Positions 56,029 through 64,000 of a stretch of 64,000 bases of DNA are shown piece after piece. The DNA is taken from positions 261,182 through 325,181 of the forward strand of contig NCGY01000003.1 of the NCBI GenBank assembly GCA_002281775.1. The letters are read 5' to 3'. Made by a program: the position numbers and the translations under genes. Source of the stretch: Hydrogenophilales bacterium 16-64-46 (GTDB lineage Bacteria > Pseudomonadota > Gammaproteobacteria > Burkholderiales > Thiobacillaceae). Under the pieces are notes generated by a model that worked only from the letters and a program-made list of their open reading frames with translations, did not search any database and was not told the origin of the DNA. Numbering within the stretch: position 1 is the stretch's first letter; each line of letters starts with the position of its first letter.

Positions 56029-56526
56029 TCACCGCGGCGCCTGCCAGCAATTGTTGTTCACCTGCCAGGTCATCGAGAGCTGTTCGCCGGCCGGGAACAT
56101 GACATATTTCAAGCCCATGTAGTCTGAGCCCTTGCGCCAGAACATGGCGAGCAGGTTCTTTTCGCCGTTGGCGACGACGCTGGTGTAGGGGATGACCTTG
56201 AGCGGGTTGCCGTAGAGGTTGGAGTAGTTGGACGCGATGATGACGAAGTGGCGGAAGGCGGGTTCGACTTCCTGATCGAAGGCGACGAGCTTGTCGTTGC
56301 AGAAGGTGAAGAGGAAGCGGCGGCCGGCGGGGTTGTTGGGCAGATCGTAGGCGAAGAGGCCGTCGCTGCCCACGGTCAGAGTCTTGTCGAAGTTCCAGGT
56401 TTTGAGGGCCTGATCGACCTGGTCGCGGGTCATGCCGTTTTTGAATTCGCCGATTTCCCAGGCGTGGGCGGGCAGGGCGAGCACGAGGCTGGCGAACAGG
56501 GCCAGGGTGGCGGTTTTGATTGTCAT
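56029..56526 (-). CDS. exported protein of unknown function
   Basis: A 165-residue precursor with a signal peptide (ATLALFASLVLALPAHA, cut before WEIG) and a compact mature domain (GEFKNGMTRDQVDQALKTWN, FLFTFCNDKLVAFDQEVEP, MFWRKGSDYMGLKYVMFP). I do not recognise the family. The MTRDQV start of the mature part resembles small outer-membrane-assembly-like folds, but that is weak. The start codon lies 13 bases from the left end of MITE copy C, whose terminal AGGAT may act as its ribosome-binding or promoter sequence. Confidence 0.7.
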   Translation of the reverse strand: MTIKTATLALFASLVLALPAHAWEIGEFKNGMTRDQVDQALKTWNFDKTLTVGSDGLFAYDLPNNPAGRRFLFTFCNDKLVAFDQEVEPAFRHFVIIASNYSNLYGNPLKVIPYTSVVANGEKNLLAMFWRKGSDYMGLKYVMFPAGEQLSMTWQVNNNCWQAPR

Positions 56527-56538
56527 GGCTGCCATTAT

Positions 56539-56773
56539 CCTAGAAACCGTAGTTGACCGCTCGATCACCCTTTCTGGCATCGAATGAATACTGTATTCGT
56601 TGCCTTCGATCATGTTTGTCGGTTGGGTGGGCCCTCTACGCGCCCGATGGCAAGCCTGCTCGTGCCCCTGCCTTTGTCGCGCCTCCTTGCCTACCCTGGT
56701 AGGCTGCGTCGTTGCTTCGCAGCAGCCACCCGATCAGGCTCACCCTCGGGCACGTCCAACTGTGGTTTCTAGG
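56539..56773 (+). mobile_element. MITE-like element, copy C (full length)
   Basis: 235 bases in the 317-base gap between two minus-strand genes. Left end CCTAGAAACCGTAGTTGACC; right end (read inward) CCTAGAAACCACAGTTGGAC. The interior shares blocks with copy B (GCCTTCGATCA, GGCTGCGTCGTTGCTTCGC-like, CCACCCGATC) but is more diverged. No protein is encoded. The remaining 70 bases to 56843 show nothing recognisable. Confidence 0.8.
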
Positions 56774-56843
56774 ATTGCCGGTATGCGTTGCGGCAAGCAT
56801 GCCGCAAGGCATCGCCGCGGCGGATGACCGCCGGGCGGGCGGT

Positions 56844-57596
56844 TTACTTGCCGGTGACGGTGCTGAAGACCTTTTTCAGCAGGTCGCTGCCCGCTTGCAG
56901 CGGGTTGGCGCGGATGGCGGCTTCCTTCTCGCCGATGAGGGTGTAGAGCCGGTCGAGCGATTGCTGGGTGACGTACTGCTCGACGTTGGCCTGGCTCTTG
57001 TCGACGAGGTTGAACTGGGCGGCCATGCCGGCGTAGCGGTTGTACTGCTGGGCGAGGCCCACCTTGTCGGTGGTTACCTTGACGATGGGCAGGAAGCGCT
57101 CGGTGAGCTGGGTTTCGGTCTTTTTGCGGAAGAAGTCGGTGGCGGAGGTTTGGCCACCGGTGAGGATGCCCTTGGCGTCTTCGAGCGTCATCTGTTTCAC
57201 GGATTCGACGAGCAGGGTTTTGGCTTCGGGCACGGCGGCTTCGGCAGCGCGGTTCATCGCCAGCACGAGGTCGTCGGCCTGCTGGCCCATGCCGAACATG
57301 CGCATGGCCTTTTCGGCCTTTTGCAGGTTCTTGGGCAGGGGGATTTTCAGTTGCGGGTTGGCGAGGAAACCGTCCTTGACACCGAGCTGGGCGACGGCGG
57401 CGTCGGCCCCACGGGTCAGCGCTTCTTTCAGCGCGGCGTTGATGTCGGTACTGGAGAGGGCGTCGATGCCGGTGGCCGAGGGGGCGGTTTGGCTGCTGGA
57501 TGGGTTGACCACGCCCTTGAGCATTTCACCCCAGTCAAAAGCGTAGGCCGGGACGGCAAGGGCAAGGCTGGTGAGAAGGACAAGGGCGCGTTTCAT
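56844..57596 (-). CDS. DUF4197 family exported protein
   Basis: A 250-residue precursor with a signal peptide (ALVLLTSLALAVPAYA) and a helical mature domain with the DUF4197 pattern: DINAALKEALTRGADAAVAQLGVKDGFLANP, KIPLPKNLQKAEKAMRMFG, EDAKGILTGGQTSATDFFRKKT, and the C-terminal SLDRLYTLIGEKEAAIRANP. Periplasmic or outer-membrane associated; function unknown. Lies 20 bases downstream of the PhoH-family gene. Confidence 0.87.
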   Translation of the reverse strand: MKRALVLLTSLALAVPAYAFDWGEMLKGVVNPSSSQTAPSATGIDALSSTDINAALKEALTRGADAAVAQLGVKDGFLANPQLKIPLPKNLQKAEKAMRMFGMGQQADDLVLAMNRAAEAAVPEAKTLLVESVKQMTLEDAKGILTGGQTSATDFFRKKTETQLTERFLPIVKVTTDKVGLAQQYNRYAGMAAQFNLVDKSQANVEQYVTQQSLDRLYTLIGEKEAAIRANPLQAGSDLLKKVFSTVTGK

Positions 57597-57616
57597 GACG
57601 GTCTCCGTGAGTGGGT

Positions 57617-59014
57617 TTACAGCACTTCGGCCGCGTAGTCGGCCAGACGCGAACGCTCGCCGCGTTGCAGGGTAACGTGGCCGTTGTGCGGCCAGCCCTT
57701 GAAGTGGTCCACCACGTAGGTCAGACCCGAACTGCCTTCGGTGAGGTAGGGCGTGTCGATCTGCGAGATGTTGCCGAGGCAGACCACCTTGGTGCCGGGA
57801 CCGGCGCGGGTGATCAGCGTCTTCATCTGCTTGGGCGTGAGGTTCTGCGCTTCGTCGATGATAAGAAACTTGTTCAAGAAGGTGCGGCCGCGCATGAAAT
57901 TCAACGATTTCACCTTGATCCGGCTGCGGATCAGGTCTTGCGTGGCGGCGCGTCCCCAGTCGCCCGCTTCGTCGTCGCTCTTGTTCAGCACGTCGAGGTT
58001 GTCTTCCAGCGCGCCCATCCACGGCGTCATCTTCTCTTCCTCGGTGCCGGGTAAAAAGCCGATATCTTCGCCGACCGGCACGGTGACGCGGGTCATGATG
58101 ATTTCGGAATAGATCTTCTTGTCGAGCACCTGGGCGAGCCCGGCGGCGAGGGTGAGCAGGGTTTTGCCGGTACCGGCCTGGCCGAGCAGGGTGACGAAAT
58201 CGATCTCCGGGTCCATCAGCACGTTGAGCGCAAAGTTCTGCTCGCGGTTGCGCGCGGTGATGCCCCACACATTGTTCTTCTGGTGGCCGTAATCCTTGAC
58301 CGTGATCATCTCGGCCTGCTTGCCCTCGACCTTGAGCACCTTGGCATAGAGCGGGTTGGGGCCTTCCTGGAAGACGAATTCGTTGGGCAAGAGGCTCGGC
58401 ACCAGCGGGCCCTTGAGGCGGTAGTGGGTGTGGCCGTTGGCCTGCCAGGATTCCATGCCCTTGCCGTGGCTGTCCCAGAAGTCGGGCGGCAGTTCGCGCA
58501 CACCAGCGTAGAGCAGGTCGGTGTCTTCCAGCACCTTGTCGTTGAAATAGTCCTCGGCGGGCAGGCCCAGCGCACGCGCCTTGATGCGCATGTTGATGTC
58601 CTTGGACACCAGAATGACCTGCCGCTTGGGGAAGTGGCGCGACAGGAAGAGCACCACGCCGAGGATCTGGTTGTCGACCTTGCTGGTGGGCAGGTTGACG
58701 GGGATGTCGCCGGTGATGGCCTGGGTCTGGAGGAAGAGCTTGCCGGTGGCGGCGTTGTGGCTGTGCGGCGCGAGCGGTACACCGTCTTCGATGGTGTCGA
58801 GCTTGCTCACCATTTCGTCGATGAAGCGGCTGGCCTGGCGCGCGTTGCGCGAGACTTCGGTCATGCCTTTCTTGTGCAGGTCGAGTTCTTCCAGCGTGGC
58901 GATGGGCACGTAGACGTCGTGTTCCTCAAAGCGGAACAGGCTGGTGGGATCGTGCATCAGCACATTGGTGTCGAGGACGAAGAGCTTGGTCGGAGCAGCG
59001 GCTTTTCTCGGCAT
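57617..59014 (-). CDS. PIN-PhoH family ATPase/ribonuclease (PhoH2 type)
   Basis: A 465-residue fusion: an N-terminal PIN nuclease domain (VLDTNVLMHDP, EELDLHKKG, VSKDINMRIKA with the acidic residues) and a C-terminal PhoH ATPase (GQAGTGKTLLTLAAGLAQ Walker A, FLIIDEAQNLTPKQMK Walker B, CLGNISQIDTPYL). PIN-PhoH proteins act as RNA helicase/nucleases in actinobacteria and are linked to toxin-antitoxin-like control; in Proteobacteria the role is unclear. The start MPRKAAAP at 59014 is favoured; a start 12 codons upstream is possible. Confidence 0.9.
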   Translation of the reverse strand: MPRKAAAPTKLFVLDTNVLMHDPTSLFRFEEHDVYVPIATLEELDLHKKGMTEVSRNARQASRFIDEMVSKLDTIEDGVPLAPHSHNAATGKLFLQTQAITGDIPVNLPTSKVDNQILGVVLFLSRHFPKRQVILVSKDINMRIKARALGLPAEDYFNDKVLEDTDLLYAGVRELPPDFWDSHGKGMESWQANGHTHYRLKGPLVPSLLPNEFVFQEGPNPLYAKVLKVEGKQAEMITVKDYGHQKNNVWGITARNREQNFALNVLMDPEIDFVTLLGQAGTGKTLLTLAAGLAQVLDKKIYSEIIMTRVTVPVGEDIGFLPGTEEEKMTPWMGALEDNLDVLNKSDDEAGDWGRAATQDLIRSRIKVKSLNFMRGRTFLNKFLIIDEAQNLTPKQMKTLITRAGPGTKVVCLGNISQIDTPYLTEGSSGLTYVVDHFKGWPHNGHVTLQRGERSRLADYAAEVL

Positions 59015-59175
59015 GACGGCAGGGCACCCGTGAGTGGACGATGGCTGCATCCTACTCCATGGGCATGGCGGCTTGTCCAGCGAAAAAATTGCATCGCAGA
59101 AGCAGCCTGATCGCGAAAAACCGTCCGGGTTTGTCAGTAGAATGAGCCGCTTCCCCCGCACGATTTGCAAACCCG

Positions 59176-59583
59176 ATGATCAGGTTTCCCGGCGTCGTCT
59201 GGCTGTGGCTGCTGATGCTCGCGACGGGCGTGGCCCATGCCGAGGTGACCGCGCACATCCTGTTGCAGGATTCACCGCTGGCGGGCTTCCAGTACCACGC
59301 GGGCAAGTCGGTCTGGCCGGATCTCAGGGTGGGCGACGCGCTTACGCTCACACGCGAACCGGACAACCCCCATGACGCCCGCGCCGTGCGGGTGGACTGG
59401 CGCGGTCGGAAACTGGGCTATGTGCCGCGCCGCGAAAACGCCGATGTGGCGCGACTGCTCGATAACGGCCAACCGCTGGCCGCGCGCATCAGCCGCCTGG
59501 CCGAAGGGCGCGACCCCTGGTCGCGCGTGCGCTTCGAGGTGGTGCTGCCGGTCATGCAGGACAAGAAAGGACTGGCTCCATGA
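59176..59583 (+). CDS. exported HIRAN-domain protein
   Basis: A 135-residue precursor: signal peptide (VVWLWLLMLATGVAHA) and a single HIRAN domain (FQYHAGKSVWPDLRVGDALTLTREPDNPHDARAVRVDWRGRKLGYVPRRENADVARLLDNG). HIRAN domains normally bind 3' DNA ends in SNF2 helicases such as HLTF; an exported, stand-alone copy must do something else. Divergent from the PhoH gene and overlapping the dehydrogenase gene by 4 bases. Confidence 0.85.
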   Translation: MIRFPGVVWLWLLMLATGVAHAEVTAHILLQDSPLAGFQYHAGKSVWPDLRVGDALTLTREPDNPHDARAVRVDWRGRKLGYVPRRENADVARLLDNGQPLAARISRLAEGRDPWSRVRFEVVLPVMQDKKGLAP

Positions 59584-60662
59584 GATGGATACGCCCGATA
59601 CTGGTGCTTGCCTGCCTGATCCCGGGGCTGGCGGCGGCTGCCCTACCGCTGGATACGCTCAGGCTGCCGCCCGGTTTCAGCATCGAGGTGTTTGCCGAGG
59701 TGCCCAATGCCCGGCAGATGGCGCTGGGCAAACAGCATCTCTTTGTGGGCAGCATGCGGGCCGGCAAGGTCTACGCTGTGCCGCTGGTCGGGCCGCGCAA
59801 GCCGGTCGTACTGGTCGACGGACTCAACATGCCGGTGGGCGTGGCGCTGCGCGACGGCGATCTGTATGTGTCGGCAGTGAACCGCATCCTGCGCCTACCC
59901 GACGTGGAGCGGAATCTCAGGCGCGCGCGGACTGAAGTCGTCACCGATGCCTACCCGCGCGACACCCACCATGGCTGGAAATTCATCGCCTTCGGCCCTG
60001 ACGGCCGGCTCTATGTGCCGGTGGGCGCGCCGTGCAACATCTGCGATCCGGATTCTGCGCGTTACGCCAACATCACCGCGCTCGACCTGAAGACGAAGGC
60101 TATCGAGGTCGTCGCGCGCGGCGTGCGCAACACAGTCGGGTTCGACTGGCAGCCCGTCACGAACGAACTCTGGTTCACCGACAACGGCCGCGACTGGCTG
60201 GGCGACGATGCGCCGCCGGACGAACTCAACCGGCTGACGCAGCCCGGCCAGCATTTCGGTTATCCCTACTGCCACGGCGGCCGCATCACCGACCCCGAAT
60301 TTGGCGGCAAGCGGCGCTGCGCTGAATTCGTGTCGCCGGTGCAGAACCTGGGAGCGCACGTCGCCGCTCTGGGCATGCGTTTCTACACCGGCACGGCCTT
60401 CCCGGCGCGCTATCGCGGCGCGGTATTCATCGCCGAGCATGGCTCGTGGAACCGCAGCAGCCAATCCGGCTATCGCGTGAGCGTGGTGCGGCTGGCGCAG
60501 GGGCGGGCCGTGTCCTACGAGCCTTTCGTCGAAGGCTGGACAAAAAACGAATCAGCCTGGGGCCGCCCCGCCGATGTGCTGGTGATGCCGGACGGCAGCC
60601 TGCTGGTTTCGGATGACATGGCCGGCGTGATTTACCGCGTGCGATACGGCGGCAGCCGGTAA
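59580..60662 (+). CDS. exported PQQ-type glucose/sorbosone dehydrogenase-like protein
   Basis: Six-bladed beta-propeller of 360 residues with a signal peptide (ILVLACLIPGLAAA). Features: LPPGFSIEVFAEVPNARQMALG, HHGWKFIAFGPDGRLYVPVGAPCNICDP, RGVRNTVGFDWQP, WFTDNGRDWLGDD and FIAEHGSWNRS, all conserved in soluble aldose sugar dehydrogenases and L-sorbosone dehydrogenases that use PQQ. Periplasmic; the sugar or alcohol substrate is unknown. CNIC may form a disulfide. Confidence 0.88.
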   Translation: MRWIRPILVLACLIPGLAAAALPLDTLRLPPGFSIEVFAEVPNARQMALGKQHLFVGSMRAGKVYAVPLVGPRKPVVLVDGLNMPVGVALRDGDLYVSAVNRILRLPDVERNLRRARTEVVTDAYPRDTHHGWKFIAFGPDGRLYVPVGAPCNICDPDSARYANITALDLKTKAIEVVARGVRNTVGFDWQPVTNELWFTDNGRDWLGDDAPPDELNRLTQPGQHFGYPYCHGGRITDPEFGGKRRCAEFVSPVQNLGAHVAALGMRFYTGTAFPARYRGAVFIAEHGSWNRSSQSGYRVSVVRLAQGRAVSYEPFVEGWTKNESAWGRPADVLVMPDGSLLVSDDMAGVIYRVRYGGSR

Positions 60663-60674
60663 AATCCCGGTTCC

Positions 60675-61364
60675 ATGAAACTGCTTGTCCTCGATACATC
60701 AACCGAATGGTGCTCCACCGCGCTGTGGCTGGATGGCGCCGTGCACGCGCGCCGAGAACTGGCGGAGCAGCGCCACAGTTCACTGATCCTGCCGATGGTT
60801 GATGCCTTGCTGAAAGAAGCAGACATCACGCTGCGCGCGCTCGACGGCATCGGTTACGGTGCCGGCCCGGGGTCGTTCACCGGCCTGCGCATTGCCTGCG
60901 CGGTGACGCAGGGTCTGGCTTTCGGTGCCGATCTGCCGGTGGTGGGTATATCCACGCTGGAATCGCTGGCGGCGCAGACCGATGCCAAGCGTGTGCTGAC
61001 CCTGCTCGACGCGCGCATGGCCGAGGTGTACTGGGCAGCCTACGATCGAGACGGCGAGGACTGGCGAGCAGTGGTCGAGCCTCGTCTTGCCCTGCCGGAT
61101 TCGGTTTTTGTGCCGGACGGCGCGGACTGGGTCGGGGCGGGCAACGGCTTTGCCGTACTGGACGCGGGCTTGCGTGCCGACATCACCGCAAAGCTGTTGC
61201 GCCTCGGCGCGACCCTGATGCCGGACGCCGCCGCGATGGCCCCGCTCGCCGCACGCGCCTTCGCACGCGACGAAGGCCGCGACGCAGCCGAGGCCGCGCC
61301 GATCTACCTGCGCGACAAGGTGGCGCTCACCGTGGAAGAACGCCGCGCGAGAAAATCGCCATGA
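60675..61364 (+). CDS. tsaB: tRNA threonylcarbamoyladenosine biosynthesis protein TsaB
   Basis: ASKHA-fold protein of 229 residues that scaffolds TsaD and TsaE in making t6A37 on ANN-reading tRNAs. LVLDTSTEWCSTAL, RRELAEQRHSSLILPMVDALL and GYGAGPGSFTGLRIACAVTQGLA are the diagnostic motifs. Overlaps rimI by 4 bases, the common tsaB-rimI arrangement. Confidence 0.94.
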   Translation: MKLLVLDTSTEWCSTALWLDGAVHARRELAEQRHSSLILPMVDALLKEADITLRALDGIGYGAGPGSFTGLRIACAVTQGLAFGADLPVVGISTLESLAAQTDAKRVLTLLDARMAEVYWAAYDRDGEDWRAVVEPRLALPDSVFVPDGADWVGAGNGFAVLDAGLRADITAKLLRLGATLMPDAAAMAPLAARAFARDEGRDAAEAAPIYLRDKVALTVEERRARKSP

Positions 61365-61828
61365 GTGCCGTGTTCGAAGTGCGGCACAGCCTGCGACCGA
61401 TGCTGGAAACCGATCTGCCACGTATCCACCGCATTGAACAGGCGAGCTACGACTATCCCTGGAGCCTGGGCAATTTCACCGACTCCCTGCGCACCGGCTA
61501 TTGCATGTGGGTGCGCGAGGCCGAAGGCGAAGTGGTCGGCTATTACGCGATGGCGGCGGCGGCGGGCGAGGCACATCTGCTCAACCTGACCATCGCGCCG
61601 CTGTGGCGTCGTCATGGTCTTGGCCGCGACCTGCTCCGGCACTGCCTGGAGCGTGCGTGTGATCATCGGGCCGAGAACCTGTTTCTCGAAGTGCGCACCT
61701 CAAACACCGCAGCCATCGAGCTCTATCGCAGCAGCGGCTTCGTCGACCTGGCGGTGCGGCGCGCATACTACCCCTCGCGCGTGGGCCGCGAAGACGCGCT
61801 CGTCATGAAGAAAGACCTGATGTGCTGA
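61361..61828 (+). CDS. rimI: ribosomal protein S18-alanine N-acetyltransferase RimI
   Basis: GNAT enzyme of 155 residues that acetylates the N-terminus of S18. Acetyl-CoA loop in LWRRHGLGRDLLRHCLERA and the C-terminal NTAAIELYRSSGFVDLAVRRAYY, typical of RimI. The stop overlaps the next gene by 7 bases. Confidence 0.93.
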   Translation: MSAVFEVRHSLRPMLETDLPRIHRIEQASYDYPWSLGNFTDSLRTGYCMWVREAEGEVVGYYAMAAAAGEAHLLNLTIAPLWRRHGLGRDLLRHCLERACDHRAENLFLEVRTSNTAAIELYRSSGFVDLAVRRAYYPSRVGREDALVMKKDLMC

Positions 61829-62499
61829 GCCGCGACGATATTATCGAGGAACTGGGCATAGGACCGGTCTGGCGCTTGCGCCAAACGACCCCGGCAGCAC
61901 CGACCGACACCCCACAACCCACGCCCCACGCCCCGTTCACCACCTGGGATCAGCTCGCTGACGCAGTCAGCCATTGCACCCGCTGCAAACTCCACACCAC
62001 GCGGACCCAGGGCGTGCTCGGCGTGGGCGACCGCAACGCCGACTGGCTGTTCATTGGCGAAGCGCCCGGTGCAGACGAAGACCGGCTCGGTGAGCCCTTT
62101 GTCGGCCAGGCCGGCAAGCTGCTCGACGCCATGCTCGCGGCTATCGACCTTGTGCGTGGCAACAACGTCTACATCGCCAATGTGCTGAAATCACGCCCGC
62201 CCGGCAACCGCAATCCCGAGCCTGACGAAGTTGCCGCCTGCCGGCCCTATCTGCTGACCCAGATCGAACTGATCCAGCCCAAACTCATCGTCGCGCTCGG
62301 CCGCTTTGCTGCGCAGAGCTTGCTGGAAACGGACGAGGCCATCGGCCGCCTGCGTGGTCGCGTGCACCGCTTCCAGAATGTGCCGCTGGTGGTGACCTAT
62401 CATCCCGCCTATCTGCTGCGCAACCTGCCCGACAAGGCGCGCGCCTGGGAAGACCTGTGCCTCGCACGCCGTACCATGCAAAGCCTGGCCACCCCCTGA
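61822..62499 (+). CDS. uracil-DNA glycosylase, family 4 (Fe-S)
   Basis: Removes uracil from deaminated DNA. 225 residues: a proline/threonine-rich N-terminal linker (about 20-38), Fe-S ligands starting with CTRCKLH, motif [43 protein letters not shown] and motif [11 protein letters not shown]. Two further cysteines (AACRPYL and LCLARR) complete the [4Fe-4S] set. GTG start overlapping rimI. tsaB-rimI-UDG is a usual betaproteobacterial cluster. Confidence 0.93.
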   Translation: MLSRDDIIEELGIGPVWRLRQTTPAAPTDTPQPTPHAPFTTWDQLADAVSHCTRCKLHTTRTQGVLGVGDRNADWLFIGEAPGADEDRLGEPFVGQAGKLLDAMLAAIDLVRGNNVYIANVLKSRPPGNRNPEPDEVAACRPYLLTQIELIQPKLIVALGRFAAQSLLETDEAIGRLRGRVHRFQNVPLVVTYHPAYLLRNLPDKARAWEDLCLARRTMQSLATP

Positions 62500-62514
62500 C
62501 CACACGGCTTACCG

Positions 62515-62542
62515 TTCCCCACTCCCCACTTCCCACTCCCCG
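62515..62542. repeat. CCCCACT tandem tract before the methyltransferase start
   Basis: Four imperfect heptads of the form CCCCACT occupy the 28 bases just before the ATG at 62545. The minus strand carries four runs of three to four G and could form a quadruplex. It replaces the expected ribosome-binding site. Confidence 0.75.
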
Positions 62543-62544
62543 TA

Positions 62545-63600
62545 ATGAAACTCCTCCATTCCGCCCTCCGTTTCCGCGTCAACTACTTTTCCGACCTAGG
62601 CCGCCATCAGGTGGTGGTGTGGATGCCCGGCGATACCCCGCCGGTCGATGCGCAAATGGACGTGGGGCCGAAGATCGAGCACGAGGTGCCGATCGACGTG
62701 TTCCGCAGCGACATCGCACCACTGAAGCAGGGGCGGTTCTATCCCTCGCAACTGCTGCACGCCGATGACGCGCCCGGGCCGATGTTCCGGGTGAAGCAGC
62801 TCAACGACGCACACTTCGTCGCCAATTTTAGCCATCCACTGCAGGACCGCATCTTCAGCATCGACAGTGGCAAGAGCGATGTGTCGACCGAGCCCATCGG
62901 CAAAGTGACGCAACTGCTGGAATGGAGCGGCATGGAAACGCAGTACCAGACGCCGACGGATTTCGAGTCTCCTGATGCCTTTGCCCGTGAGGACGAATCG
63001 CCGGACGCCGTTTTTTATGCTGAACCGCGCAAGCTGATCCATGTCGACGCCGTATGTGCGCGCCGCATCCAGGCGCTGTATCGCACGGTGCTGCCAGAAA
63101 ACGCCCGCGTGCTCGATCTCATGGCGGGCTGGCGTTCGCATCTGCCGGACACGGTCGCGTCCGCCGTGGGCCTGGGCATGAATGCTGAGGAACTAGCCGA
63201 CAACCCGCAGCTTGCTGAACGCGTGGTGCACGATCTCAACGCCGATACGAAACTGCCGTTTGCCGACGCCAGCTTTGACGCCGTGGTCTGCACTGTGTCC
63301 TTCGAATACCTGACGCAGCCGCGTGCCATCGTCGACGATATCCGCCGGGTGCTGAAGCCGGGCGGCATGTTCGTGGTCACGCTGTCGAACCGCTATTTCC
63401 CGCCCAAGGTCATCCGGCTGTGGACGCAATTGCACCCGATGGAACGCATGGCCTGGGTCGGCATGTTGATCAAGAGTGCCGGCTTTAAGAAAGTGGAAAC
63501 CTACGTCGAGCGCGGCCTCAAGCGGCCGAAAGAGGATCGTTATGCCGACCGACTGGCGGAGTCCGACCCGCTGTTTGCGGCCTGGGGCGTGGTGCCGTGA
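62545..63600 (+). CDS. class I SAM methyltransferase with an unknown N-terminal domain
   Basis: A 351-residue protein. Residues 1-140 form a mainly beta domain (FPVNYF-like start, VDVFRSDIAPLKQGRFYPSQLLHADDAPGPMF) that I do not recognise. Residues 170-300 form a methyltransferase-11 type domain (ARVLDLMAGWRSHLPD for motif I, LPFADASFDAVVCTVSFEYL, VLKPGGMFVVTLSNRYFPPK). Motif I has MAGW in place of the usual GCGxG, yet the rest is intact. Substrate unknown. Followed by a strong terminator. Confidence 0.75.
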   Translation: MKLLHSALRFRVNYFSDLGRHQVVVWMPGDTPPVDAQMDVGPKIEHEVPIDVFRSDIAPLKQGRFYPSQLLHADDAPGPMFRVKQLNDAHFVANFSHPLQDRIFSIDSGKSDVSTEPIGKVTQLLEWSGMETQYQTPTDFESPDAFAREDESPDAVFYAEPRKLIHVDAVCARRIQALYRTVLPENARVLDLMAGWRSHLPDTVASAVGLGMNAEELADNPQLAERVVHDLNADTKLPFADASFDAVVCTVSFEYLTQPRAIVDDIRRVLKPGGMFVVTLSNRYFPPKVIRLWTQLHPMERMAWVGMLIKSAGFKKVETYVERGLKRPKEDRYADRLAESDPLFAAWGVVP

Positions 63601-63622
63601 CCAGCTGTGGGCATATGAAGAG

Positions 63623-63667
63623 GGGCTCAGGAGCCATCCTGGATGGATCCTGAGCCCGGTGTTTTTT
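63623..63667 (+). terminator. intrinsic terminator after the methyltransferase
   Basis: GGGCTCAGGA (63623-63632) pairs with TCCTGAGCCC (63648-63657), then six T residues at 63662-63667. Confidence 0.9.
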
Positions 63668-63677
63668 CAACCGCGTC

Positions 63678-63707
63678 TTGACGAATCTTGGAATCGTTTG
63701 CTATAGT
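63678..63707 (+). promoter_or_regulatory. promoter of initiator tRNA-Met
   Basis: TTGACG (63678-63683), 18-base spacer, TATAGT (63702-63707). Confidence 0.75.
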
Positions 63708-63741
63708 CTCGCTTCTCGATTGACGCGAAGTTTGCGACAGG

Positions 63742-63818
<77 letters not shown>

Positions 63819-63830
63819 TTTCGAAATGTG

Positions 63831-63859
63831 TTGACGTGTTTCCGGTAAAGCCGTAGAAT
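63831..63859 (+). promoter_or_regulatory. rRNA operon promoter
   Basis: TTGACG (63831-63836), 17-base spacer, TAGAAT (63854-63859), followed by a GC-rich discriminator (GCGC) typical of stringently controlled promoters. Confidence 0.85.
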
Positions 63860-64000
63860 GCGCACCCTTCGAAGCGAAGCCGGCAACACTGCTGTGTTCG
63901 GTCGAACTGATCTTTAACAATTAACAGCCGATAGGTGTGGGTATTTTTGCGGTAGTTATCCTGGTTTAGGCTGGGTTAGCAACTAGCATAGATGCTCACA
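63860..64000 (+). other. 16S rRNA leader with boxA antiterminator, cut by window end
   Basis: The transcript leader contains TGATCTTTAACAATTAA (63908-63924), closely matching boxA of rrn operons, bound by NusB-S10 to prevent Rho termination. The 16S gene is expected after position 64000. Confidence 0.85.

Noticed and set aside
61900..61940. C-rich tract as another regulatory heptad repeat
   Set aside because: Lies inside the coding sequence of the glycosylase and encodes its Pro/Thr linker.

Overview
The window is GC-rich, densely packed chromosomal DNA from a betaproteobacterium, most like a Hydrogenophilales/Thiobacillus- or Rhodocyclales-type organism. This is inferred from gene families and gene order (xseB-ispA-dxs, rplU-rpmA-obgE, tsaB-rimI-uracil-DNA glycosylase, an rrn leader), not from a database match. 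Most genes overlap by ATGA or lie a few bases apart, so the sequence reads as a chain of operons.

Layout. 1-1808: 3' part of a CHASE2 sensor histidine kinase and SixA. 1891-9256: flagellar operon fliF-G-H-I-J-(unknown)-O-P-Q-R, with a short FliF, an unusual FliG and an unrecognised gene before fliO. 9292-13828: dapA, bamC, a WalJ-like hydrolase, a RhlE helicase and DUF3301. 13838-15970 (minus): periplasmic metallo-hydrolase, flavin reductase, msrB. 16113-18708: rubrerythrin, an HdrD/GlpC-like Fe-S protein and DUF3501 behind a strong promoter and a palindromic operator. cfa and a truncated methyltransferase follow.

20553-27665 is an accessory island: a type I restriction-modification operon (hsdR-hsdM-hsdS) whose last two genes, translationally coupled to hsdS, are a HipA-like kinase and a DUF3037 protein. 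I consider this the best candidate for an undescribed system. Its right edge (27666-28112) is packed with inverted and dispersed repeats, including a shortened copy of a MITE-like element also found at 37725 and 56539.

28134-47140: mnmC; folE2 (with a copy of the rubrerythrin-type operator and a ghost second folE2 tail); dxs-ispA-xseB; a Rieske oxygenase behind a structured leader; bcp; an Smr protein; trxB; ftsK-ispD-ispF-thpR; rplU-rpmA-obgE; a phospholipase D; and an adenylate cyclase. Isoprenoid genes dxs, ispD, ispF and ispA are all present. 47150-51462: GNAT, an orphan antitoxin, a secreted Cys-rich peptide, an MFS transporter, tRNA-Thr, gltX and tRNA-Val. 51554-56535: a second RhlE helicase, a methyltransferase with regulatory domain, a higBA locus with a frameshifted toxin, and a decayed stretch of gene fragments. 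56844-63600: DUF4197, PIN-PhoH, a secreted HIRAN protein, a PQQ-type dehydrogenase, tsaB, rimI, a DNA glycosylase and a methyltransferase. The window ends with initiator tRNA-Met and the promoter and boxA leader of an rRNA operon whose 16S gene lies outside.

No CRISPR array, intact transposase, integrase or phage gene was seen. Family names come from recognising motifs by eye; no search was run.
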